DNA of 64,000 nucleotides from assembly GCA_910589045.1 (NCBI GenBank), contig CAJUSH010000010.1:1-64000 (forward strand), written 5' to 3'. The notes under the pieces were generated by a model. The model was not told where the DNA came from. It saw nothing but the letters and a program-made list of their open reading frames with translations, and did no database searches. Each line of letters begins with the position of its first letter. Position 1 is the stretch's first letter. The position numbers and the translations under genes are program-made. The DNA comes from an uncultured Eubacterium sp. GTDB taxonomy: Bacteria; Bacillota_A; Clostridia; Lachnospirales; Lachnospiraceae. This document shows positions 8,275-16,064 of this stretch, piece by piece.

Positions 8275-8407
8275 GGACTGCGCATTTAATTTACTGCGCA
8301 GTCCGTAAGAACATGATTCAGGTGTGAGGGGCGATTTTTGCAAAGCAAAACTCTGAATATCGCCCCGAATCGTTACTATGAGCGGCTCCCGAGCCGTGAA
8401 TAGTAAC
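8275..8407. repeat. Three consecutive hairpin elements between permease and binding-protein genes
   Basis: Hairpin 1: GGACTGCGCA (8275-8284) pairs with TGCGCAGTCC (8295-8304). Hairpin 2: GGGGCGAT (8328-8335) with ATCGCCCC (8359-8366), enclosing an inner TTTTGC/GCAAAA stem. Hairpin 3: GTTACTAT (8372-8379) with ATAGTAAC (8400-8407), enclosing CGGCTC/GAGCCG. None is followed by a U-tract, so they are not simple terminators. They could stabilise mRNA ends or be a REP-like palindromic unit. Confidence 0.6.
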
Positions 8408-8432
8408 TAAGAACCGGAAAGGAAAGCGAATT

Positions 8433-10106
8433 ATGAGAAAAAAAGGATTTCGGAAACGGATTTTATCATGTATAATAGCGGCAGGGCTTTTGGCGTCGCT
8501 GACGGCGTGCGGGAAGGAATATGCGCACCATGAGAAGGGTGTTGCCAATACGGATACCTCTCAGACCGATTTTTCGATTATGGGAGGGATGGGTGCTTTA
8601 AGCACGCCCTACAGCGAAAAGACGGTACTAAACGAGCTGTAGGAGGAAACCGGTATTCATATCAACTGGAATACGATGAGTGAATCAATCGCCGAGCAGG
8701 TCAACATCCGCATTGCGGGCGGCGAACTCCCTGATGCGTTTATTGCGGTGGGATTTAACAATTTTGATATTTCACGCTACGGGGATGACGGTACGTTTAT
8801 CGATTTGTCGCCTTATCTGACCGAGGAGTATATGCCAAACCTTACAAGGATTCTGGAGGAAAATCCGGACATTAAGCGGGCGATTACGATGGACGACGGC
8901 TATATTTACGGGCTTCCCGCCGGGGAGCGCATGGGAACCGCGGGTATCGGCGCGGACGAGGATTACAGTATTTATACGATTCCCCAGTTTTCCATGATCA
9001 ACAAGGCATGGCTTGATCAGCTGGGGCTTCCCGTGCCCACGACCTTAGACGAGCTGCACACGGCGCTGAAAGCGTTTCAGGACAACGACATGAGCGCGAC
9101 GTATTACGGCAACGCTCCGGGCAGCACGATTCCCATGAGCACGGGCTTTGACCAGTGGTGCTGGGGACAGAATATTTTTTATGCGGGCTTTGGATTTACA
9201 AACTGGCCGAACGATGTGTGCAACGACCTTGTGCTCAATGACGACGGAAAGGTGGAGTTTGTGTGCACAAAGGACGAATACCGTGACGCCCTGACTTATT
9301 TCCATGACTGGTATGCGGAAGGGCTGATGGATGTGGAGATGTTCAGTCAGGACGACACGCAGCTCATCGCAAAGTGCTCCCAGGGCTATGTAGGTGTTTC
9401 CGCCTGGTGGTACATTGAGGAGCTGATGGGCGACTATGCCGACGACTATGTGTTTTTGCCGATTCTCGACGGACCGGACGGCACGCACAATGTGACGGTC
9501 CGCACCGGCGGCCCCATCAACAGCGGGCAGCTCAACATTACAAAGGCATGTAAAAGCCCGGCAAACCTGTTAAAGTTTTTTGACCGCTGGTATGATCCCG
9601 AGATTGTGATGCAGCTCCACTACGGCCCGATCGGCACTTATTTTACCGGCCAGGATGAAGACGGCGTGTGGCTTTCCATTTCTGACGAGGAGTCTAAGGA
9701 AAAGTACGGCAAGAGCAGCGGTGAGCTTCGCGGCGAGCAGGAGGTTTACGGGCCGAAGCTGATTTTGAGCGATTATTATCTCACCACCTTTAAGATGGAG
9801 GATCGTGCCATCGAGCGCCTGACGGATTTGAATGAATTCTGGATGCCCTATGTGAGCTCTGCCACGACCTATCCGGTGGACTGTGTGTTCACGGGGGAGG
9901 AGTTAGATGACATCGACTGGTACAAGAAGGACTTTGAGAGTACCGTTTCCGAGCAGGAGGGACTGTGGATCAAAAACGGAGGGCCGACGGACGAAGAGTG
10001 GGAGGCCTACAAGAAGAATTTAAGTAAAAAGTGCGGCATGGATAAGCTGCTGCGTGTTTATCAGAACGCCTACGACCGCTACGCGGGATTGGCAGAGGAA
10101 GAGTAA
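8433..10106 (+). pseudogene. Extracellular solute-binding lipoprotein (LplA type), interrupted by an in-frame TAG
   Basis: The reading frame is continuous over 558 codons except for a TAG at 8640-8642 (codon 70). Before it comes a signal peptide with the lipobox LTAC and the start of the mature domain, ending TVLNEL. After it the frame resumes EETGIHINWNT and continues to 10106 with a normal binding-protein fold. Intact homologues have an uninterrupted L-N-E-L-x-E-E-T-G-I run here, so a single base change from CAG, GAG or AAG created the stop. As drawn it gives a 69-residue peptide, with possible restart at ATG 8676 that would lack a signal peptide. It could be a true null, a suppressed stop or a sequencing error. 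The partner permeases look intact. Confidence 0.8.
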
Positions 10107-10126
10107 AAAAGGAGGATGTCTGAAAT

Positions 10127-11605
10127 ATGAGCCAGATTTTGCGCGATGCACGAAGGTATGAGGAAATCAACGAAAAGAAAATCAAGGCGAAGGAGCGCCC
10201 ACGGTTTCATCTGTCCGCCCGGGTCGGATGGATGAATGACCCCAACGGATTTTCCTATTATAATGGGAGCTATCATATGTTTTATCAGTATCATCCCTAT
10301 AATTCCCATTGGGGACCGATGCACTGGGGCCATGCCGTGAGCACGGATCTTCTGCACTGGACGTATCTTCCGGCTGCACTCGCGCCGGATCAGGCTTATG
10401 ACGCGGCGGGCTGCTTTTCCGGCAGCGCGCTTGCGCTCCCGGACGGCAGGCAGCTTCTTATGTACACCGGGGTACATCGGGAGGACGACTGCGGCATCAT
10501 GCGGGATGTGCAGACGCAGTGCCTTGCTGTCGGTGACGGGACGGATTATGAGAAATACGGGGCAAATCCGGTGCTGGATGAAACGGATTTGCCGGAGGGG
10601 AACAGCAAATTTGATTTCAGGGACCCGAAAATGTGGCAGAGGGCGGATGGCTCCTTCCGCTGTGTTGTCGGCAACTGCGTGGGGGAGCGGGACGGGCAGG
10701 TGCTGCTTTTTGGCAGCCCGGACGGCTTTCGCTGGAGCTTTTTAAAGGTGCTGGCAGCGAACAACGGGCGCTTCGGGAAGGCGTGGGAATGCCCGGACTT
10801 CTTTGCGCTGGACGGGAAGCAGGTGCTGCTCGTAAGCCCCATGGATATGCTGCCGAAGGGGCTGGAATATCACAACGGAAACGGGACGCTTTGCCTGATC
10901 GGCGGCTACGACGAGCAGGAGGAGGTCTTTACAGAGGAGAAGGATCAGGCGATAGACTACGGCATCGATTTTTATGCGCCCCAGACGGTCCTTACGCCGG
11001 ACGGCAGGAGGGTGATGATCGGCTGGCTGCAGAACTGGGATACGTGCAACCTTCACTCACCGGAGAAGCCGTGGTTCGGGCAGATGAGCCTGCCCAGAGA
11101 GCTTTCCATCAGGGACGGAAGGCTCATCCAAAGGCCGCTGCGGGAGCTGGAAGCGCTGCGGGGTGAGCAGGTGGCATATGAAGGCGTTACCTTCTCCGGT
11201 GTAAAGGAGCTTGCGGGAATTGAGGGCAGACACGTGGATCTGGAGCTTGTGATACGTCCGGTGGACGAGTCAAACCTGTTCCAGAAATTTTCCGTGTGGT
11301 TTGCACAGGATGAAATCTGCCACACATCAGTGAGCTTCCGCCCGTGGGAATCCATTGTGAAAATTGACCGGAAATTTTCAGGGACGCGCAGGGCGGTCAT
11401 CCATCAGCGGCGCAGCCGCGTGAGAAACCGAAACGGTGAGATTAAATTGCGGATCATTTTAGACACCTACAGCGTGGAGGTGTTTGTAAACGACGGGGAG
11501 CAGGTGCTTTCGGCGACGATGTATACGGATCCTTCCGCGGAAGGTATTTCCTTTCTTTCGGATGGCATTGTGACGATGGATGTGGTAAAATATGATATAG
11601 TGTGA
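10127..11605 (+). CDS. GH32 beta-fructofuranosidase (sucrose/fructo-oligosaccharide hydrolase)
   Basis: 492 residues without signal peptide, so cytoplasmic. The GH32 five-blade propeller motifs are all present: WMNDPNGF at residues 35-42 with Asp38 as nucleophile, the FRDPKMW box near residue 165 with the transition-state Asp, and the ECPDFF box near residue 224 with the acid/base Glu. The C-terminal 130 residues form the beta-sandwich module. It hydrolyses terminal beta-fructosides, releasing fructose for the kinase encoded next. AAAGGAGGATG precedes the ATG at 10127. Position in the transporter operon indicates that the imported sugar is sucrose or a short fructan. Confidence 0.93.
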   Translation: MSQILRDARRYEEINEKKIKAKERPRFHLSARVGWMNDPNGFSYYNGSYHMFYQYHPYNSHWGPMHWGHAVSTDLLHWTYLPAALAPDQAYDAAGCFSGSALALPDGRQLLMYTGVHREDDCGIMRDVQTQCLAVGDGTDYEKYGANPVLDETDLPEGNSKFDFRDPKMWQRADGSFRCVVGNCVGERDGQVLLFGSPDGFRWSFLKVLAANNGRFGKAWECPDFFALDGKQVLLVSPMDMLPKGLEYHNGNGTLCLIGGYDEQEEVFTEEKDQAIDYGIDFYAPQTVLTPDGRRVMIGWLQNWDTCNLHSPEKPWFGQMSLPRELSIRDGRLIQRPLRELEALRGEQVAYEGVTFSGVKELAGIEGRHVDLELVIRPVDESNLFQKFSVWFAQDEICHTSVSFRPWESIVKIDRKFSGTRRAVIHQRRSRVRNRNGEIKLRIILDTYSVEVFVNDGEQVLSATMYTDPSAEGISFLSDGIVTMDVVKYDIV

Positions 11606-11689
11606 TGGAAAGCGGCAGTTAAATTTTCCATAAAAGCCCTGGAGCGGCACGAGAGGGCTGCGGCACAATCTGAAAATGGAGGAACATAT

Positions 11690-12646
11690 ATGAAAAACAT
11701 TGACGTAACGGCACTTGGCGAGCTTTTGATCGATTTCACGGAAAACGGTGAGAGCGCGCAGGGCAACCCCGTGTTTGAGGCGAATCCGGGCGGTGCCCCC
11801 TGTAACGTGCTGGCGATGCTGGCAAAGCTGGGGCATCAGACGGTTTTTATCGGAAAGGTTGGAAAGGATTTCTTCGGGGAGCAGCTAAAGACAGCTATCT
11901 CAGAGGCAGGCATCCGGACGGACGCGCTGTACATGGACGCGGAGGTGCATACGACCCTTGCGCTGGTGCACACCTATCCCGACGGGGACCGGGATTTTTC
12001 GTTTTACCGGAATCCCGGCGCGGACATGATGCTTACGGAGGAGGAGATTCCGCAGGAGCTGATCCGGGATTCGAAAATTTTCCATTTCGGGACCCTGTCC
12101 ATGACCCACGAGGGCGTGCGCGCGGCAACGAAAAAAGCGCTTCGCATTGCGAAGGAAGCCGGCGCCGTCATTTCCTTTGACCCGAACCTGCGCCCGCCGC
12201 TGTGGAACACGTTAGAGGATGCGAGGGAGCAGATTTTATACGGGCTGGGGCAGTGTGATATCTTAAAAATTTCGGACAATGAGATTCAGTGGCTCACCGG
12301 GGAGGAGGACTTTACCGCGGGCGTGGCGTGGATTAACGAGCGCTACCACATTCCGCTGATCCTTGTCTCCATGGGGAAGGACGGAAGCCGGGCTTACTAT
12401 CAGGGTATGATGGCGGAGGCGGCGCCGTTTTTGCAGGAGCATACCATCGAGACGACGGGTGCGGGGGATACCTTCTGCGGCTGTGTGCTGCACTATGTTT
12501 TGGAGCATGGTCTGGAAGGGCTTGACGAGGCAGGGCTGAAAGAAATGCTTACCTTTGCCAACAGCGCCGCGTCGCTGATTACGACGAAGAAGGGTGCGCT
12601 GCGCGTGATGCCCACCGGGGAAGAAATCAAAAAAAATATGGCTTAA
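11690..12646 (+). CDS. scrK: Fructokinase, PfkB family
   Basis: 318 residues. The N-terminal signature has GGAPCNVLAMLAKLG, and the C-terminal PfkB signature is TTGAGDTFCG with the catalytic Asp. It phosphorylates fructose to fructose-6-phosphate with ATP. AATGGAGGAAC precedes the ATG at 11690. It is the last gene of the fructan operon, 84 bp after GH32, and is followed immediately by a strong terminator. Substrate assignment rests on the GH32 neighbour, since PfkB kinases differ mainly by context. Confidence 0.88.
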   Translation: MKNIDVTALGELLIDFTENGESAQGNPVFEANPGGAPCNVLAMLAKLGHQTVFIGKVGKDFFGEQLKTAISEAGIRTDALYMDAEVHTTLALVHTYPDGDRDFSFYRNPGADMMLTEEEIPQELIRDSKIFHFGTLSMTHEGVRAATKKALRIAKEAGAVISFDPNLRPPLWNTLEDAREQILYGLGQCDILKISDNEIQWLTGEEDFTAGVAWINERYHIPLILVSMGKDGSRAYYQGMMAEAAPFLQEHTIETTGAGDTFCGCVLHYVLEHGLEGLDEAGLKEMLTFANSAASLITTKKGALRVMPTGEEIKKNMA

Positions 12647-12650
12647 AAAG

Positions 12651-12686
12651 GTGCCCTGCGCGTTTGGTGATGCAGGGCACTTTTTT
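12651..12686 (+). terminator. Terminator of the fructan operon
   Basis: GTGCCCTGC (12651-12659) pairs with GCAGGGCAC (12672-12680), followed by six T. It lies 4 bp after the fructokinase stop codon. Confidence 0.9.
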
Positions 12687-12805
12687 ACAAAAATACATAG
12701 CTTTTTGCCGCAGGAAATGTTATAGTAAAATTATGCAGCAATTGTCCCGGCTGTGAGCGGCCGGTGATGGATGCGTGCGGGTAATATTGAAAAAGGAGAT
12801 TTGAT

Positions 12806-13366
12806 ATGATGAAAAAAAAGATTCTTGCAGTGATGTTGGCAGTTGCCTGTGCCATTGGCGCAGTTCCGGCAGCAACGGCGGCGAAGCAGCCCGTAACGGC
12901 GGAGGCAGCTGCAAAGAAACCGTCCATCAATCAGGTTTATTCTGCGGTAAAGGGTGCCTACGGGGATGACTATCTGCCGAGTGTGCGGCTGAAAAAGGAT
13001 GAGATCAAGACCCGCTTTGGGATATCGGACAGCTGGTATTCCTCGGCGATCGCAGAGCTTCCGATGATCAGCGCGCATGTGGACACGCTTGTGATCGTCA
13101 AGGCGAAAAATGCAGACAGTAAGAAAAAAATAAAAAAGGAATTGGTGGATTACCGCAAATCCCTGATTAACGATATGAGCCAGTATCCGATGAACCAGTT
13201 AAAGATCCAGGCGTCGAAGGTGTACGTCAAGGGCAGCTATGTGTGCTTTATCATGCTGGGAACGCTCGATTTGAAGCAGGAGGAGCAGGAGGAGAGCAAG
13301 GTGATCGCGGCTTACAAAAAGCTGAATAACAAGGCGGTCAGAGCAATAAAAAATCTGTATAAATAA
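12806..13366 (+). CDS. Secreted DUF4358-type protein
   Basis: 186 residues starting with a classical signal peptide (MMKKKILAVMLAVAC, then AATAA and a likely AEA-type cleavage near residue 36). The mature domain carries PSINQVYSAVKGAYGDDYLPS and matches the DUF4358 pattern as I remember it. AAAAAGGAGATT precedes ATGATG. It is 12 bp upstream of an MBOAT acyltransferase gene and two genes from a DHHW protein gene. DUF4358 proteins recur in that setting in Clostridia, suggesting an extracytoplasmic part of an O-acylation machine. No enzymatic motif is visible. Confidence 0.75.
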   Translation: MMKKKILAVMLAVACAIGAVPAATAAKQPVTAEAAAKKPSINQVYSAVKGAYGDDYLPSVRLKKDEIKTRFGISDSWYSSAIAELPMISAHVDTLVIVKAKNADSKKKIKKELVDYRKSLINDMSQYPMNQLKIQASKVYVKGSYVCFIMLGTLDLKQEEQEESKVIAAYKKLNNKAVRAIKNLYK

Positions 13367-13378
13367 AAGGAGCAATCA

Positions 13379-14752
13379 ATGGTATTTAGCAGCCTGTTAT
13401 TTTTGGTGCGCTTTCTGCCGTGTGTGCTGCTCGTCTATTACATAGTACCGGGATGCCTGAAAAACATATGGAGAAACTCGGTACTATTTTTGTTCAGTCT
13501 GGTATTTTATGCGTGGGGCGAGCCGGTTTATATATGGCTGATGCTTTTTTCCACCGTGGTCGATTATACATGCGGCGGTCTGGCCGGGTATTTTGTGGGC
13601 CGGGAGAGGCGAAGGATTGCGCGGGTATTTCTCGTCCTGTCGGTGGCGGTTAATTTATCGCTTCTCGCGGTATTCAAATACGCGGGAAAATATGCACTTC
13701 CAATCGGAATTTCCTTTTATACGTTCCAGTCCATGTCCTATACCATTGACGTGTATACGGGAAAGGCGAAAGCGGAGAAGAATCCGATCAATTTTGGTGC
13801 ATACATTTCCCTGTTTCCGCAGCTCATAGCCGGTCCCATCGTACGCTTTCGCGATATTGCACTGCAGCTTCGTGAACGGAGCTGCAGCTTATCCAGGGTT
13901 AAATACGGCGTTGTTCGATTTAGCTGCGGTCTGGGAAAAAAGGTGCTGCTTGCAAATCAGGCAGGGTCAGTTTTTCAGACCGTGACGGACATGGCGCCCG
14001 GTGAGCTGACCATGCTTTCGGCATGGCTTGGGATTCTGGCGTTTATGCTTCAAATCTATTTTGACTTTTCCGGCTATTCGGATATGGCAATCGGCCTGAT
14101 GGCGATGTTCGGCTTTTCGATTCCCGAAAATTTTAATTACCCATATGAGTCCAAAAGCATTACCGAATTTTGGAGACGCTGGCATATTTCCCTGGGAAGC
14201 TGGTTTAAGGAATATGTCTATGTGCCCCTTGGCGGCAGCAAAAAGGGCATGGCACGCACCTACTTCAATATTTTTGCGGTGTGGTTTCTGACCGGCCTGT
14301 GGCACGGAGCAACATGGAACTTCACACTTTGGGGGCTTTATTTCTGTTTCTTTTTAATTCTGGAAAAAACCTGGCTTTTAATGCTTTTGCAAAAGCTGCC
14401 GGGCTGGCTTTCCCATGTGTATGCGCTTGCGGTGATCTATTTCGGCTGGCTTGTCTTTGCCTGGGAGGACATTCACGGGCACCGGGCGTATGTGAAGGCG
14501 CTGGCGGGAATGGGTGAGGGCGGTGTGGTAAGCGGCGCGAGCCTGTATCTTCTGGCCGGCAACGCTGTTTTGCTGATCATCATGATCGTTGGGGCAACCT
14601 CGCTTCCGGCGCGGGCGGCACATGTGCTTATGAAAAAAGAAAACATCGGGACGGCATTTCTGGAGAGCGTATACGTTGCGGCGATCTTACTCTTATCCGT
14701 CGCATACCTGGTAAACGGCACCTATAACCCGTTCCTGTACTTTCGGTTTTAA
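13379..14752 (+). CDS. MBOAT-family O-acyltransferase (AlgI/DltB-like)
   Basis: 457 residues with about eleven hydrophobic segments. MBOAT hallmarks are present: GISFYTFQSMSYTIDVY, the FWRRWHISL block and the catalytic-histidine block WHGATWNF. It should move an acyl group, usually acetyl, across the membrane onto a cell-surface polysaccharide or teichoic acid. AAAGGAGCAATCA precedes the ATG. The next gene (10 bp away) encodes a DHHW protein, which in alginate-type systems (AlgI with AlgJ/AlgX) completes transfer outside the cell. No polysaccharide synthase lies nearby, so the acceptor is unknown. Confidence 0.9.
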   Translation: MVFSSLLFLVRFLPCVLLVYYIVPGCLKNIWRNSVLFLFSLVFYAWGEPVYIWLMLFSTVVDYTCGGLAGYFVGRERRRIARVFLVLSVAVNLSLLAVFKYAGKYALPIGISFYTFQSMSYTIDVYTGKAKAEKNPINFGAYISLFPQLIAGPIVRFRDIALQLRERSCSLSRVKYGVVRFSCGLGKKVLLANQAGSVFQTVTDMAPGELTMLSAWLGILAFMLQIYFDFSGYSDMAIGLMAMFGFSIPENFNYPYESKSITEFWRRWHISLGSWFKEYVYVPLGGSKKGMARTYFNIFAVWFLTGLWHGATWNFTLWGLYFCFFLILEKTWLLMLLQKLPGWLSHVYALAVIYFGWLVFAWEDIHGHRAYVKALAGMGEGGVVSGASLYLLAGNAVLLIIMIVGATSLPARAAHVLMKKENIGTAFLESVYVAAILLLSVAYLVNGTYNPFLYFRF

Positions 14753-14762
14753 GGAGCTTTTT

Positions 14763-15911
14763 ATGAACAAAAAATTACTTCCGGTTTTCGTGTTTTTTCT
14801 GGTTCTTTTTTCTCTTGCGGGGGCAGGTATTTTTTCGGAGGAAAAAACCTGGTCCGGAACGGAAAAGAGAGAATTGCAGACGATGCCGCGGGTGAAAAAA
14901 AAGACAATTCAAAACGGAAAATTCCAAAAAAAATATGAGGCTTATTTAAGCGACCAGTTTCCTGCAAGGGATGCGTGGGTGCAGCTTCAGACCGGTGTCT
15001 CGCGCCTGCTTGGGAAAACGGAGAGCAACGGCGTTTATTTCGGAAAAGACGGCTTCCTGCTGGAGCACTATGACGAATCGGATTTTGACGCGGACCAGAT
15101 GAAAACAAATATAGATGCGCTGAAAGGCTTTGTGGTGTATGCCGGGAAGCAGGCGCAGGTGCGGGTGATGATGGTGCCGACGAAAACCTGGGTGATGCGT
15201 GCGTACCTGCCGGCCTTTGCACCGACCTACGACGAGCAGATTTTTTATGATGCGCTCTACGAGGCGTTTGCGGAATCGCAGGAGGTGCTCGTTCCGGTTG
15301 CGGATGCGCTGGCTTTGAAGGATGCGGATGATCTGACCCTAAATTATTATCGGACCGACCATCACTGGACGACAGGCGGTGCGTGGATCGGCTATGAGGC
15401 GTTTCTGCAGTCCCTGCCTGAAAGCGGAGCCAAAGCGCGCGCGGCAAAAAAAAACACATGGAAGAGCGTATGTGATGATTTTCTTGGCACGACGTATGCA
15501 AAGGTACATCAGGCTTCACGTGCGGATTCTATTTTTGTATATGAGCCAAAGGCGGAGCTTTCGGTTGTTTATAATATGGGCGAGCGGACGACGGATACAC
15601 TGTACGAGACAAAATATCTGGACGGGGAGGATAAGTACAGCGTATTCACCGGTGGGAATCAGGCGGTCATTGAGATTACCGGCGGAGAGAAAAACAAGCG
15701 GACACTGCTCATTATCAAGGATTCCTTTGCAAACTGTATGATTCCCTTTTTGGCAGAGGATTATGAGAAGGTGGTTGTCGTTGACCTGCGCCAGCTCAAT
15801 GTCGGGTGCGATGCCATACTTGAAATGTTTGCGCCGACAGACGTACTTGTTTTATATAACAGCGCGCAGTTTGTGCAGGATATCGAGTTTGCGATAAAAT
15901 CCGGCTTCTGA
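14763..15911 (+). CDS. DHHW-type extracytoplasmic acyltransferase partner (AlgJ/AlgX-like)
   Basis: 382 residues with one N-terminal hydrophobic anchor (LLPVFVFFLVLFSLAGAG) followed by an extracellular domain. The diagnostic motif YRTDHHWTT near residue 200 and the downstream serine block LLIIKDSFANCMIP give the Asp-His/Ser arrangement of SGNH-like AlgJ/AlgX enzymes. It is predicted to receive acyl groups delivered by the MBOAT protein and transfer them to a surface glycan. AAGGAGCTTTTT precedes the ATG at 14763. It ends the three-gene set DUF4358-MBOAT-DHHW. Confidence 0.88.
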   Translation: MNKKLLPVFVFFLVLFSLAGAGIFSEEKTWSGTEKRELQTMPRVKKKTIQNGKFQKKYEAYLSDQFPARDAWVQLQTGVSRLLGKTESNGVYFGKDGFLLEHYDESDFDADQMKTNIDALKGFVVYAGKQAQVRVMMVPTKTWVMRAYLPAFAPTYDEQIFYDALYEAFAESQEVLVPVADALALKDADDLTLNYYRTDHHWTTGGAWIGYEAFLQSLPESGAKARAAKKNTWKSVCDDFLGTTYAKVHQASRADSIFVYEPKAELSVVYNMGERTTDTLYETKYLDGEDKYSVFTGGNQAVIEITGGEKNKRTLLIIKDSFANCMIPFLAEDYEKVVVVDLRQLNVGCDAILEMFAPTDVLVLYNSAQFVQDIEFAIKSGF

Positions 15912-16064
15912 CGGCCGGGGGAAGCAGTTTCCGGATCTGCTTTGTCGGATTTGGGTGCGTGCCGTGAAGGGTAAAGCAGCTAGCATCTGGCCGGGGGACG
16001 TAGTAACAGGCAGGCGACTGCAGCTGATGGAGGGCATAACAGCTGCGAAGGGGGAGGAGTTAAA

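Noticed and set aside
8640..8642. TAG read as pyrrolysine or other sense codon
   Set aside because: No pyrrolysine genes are visible, many genes here end in TAG normally, and family homologues have a common amino acid at the site. Nonsense mutation or sequence error is simpler.
15912..16064. Cyclic-di-GMP riboswitch before the EAL gene
   Set aside because: The conserved GEMM core could not be found in this 153-bp gap.
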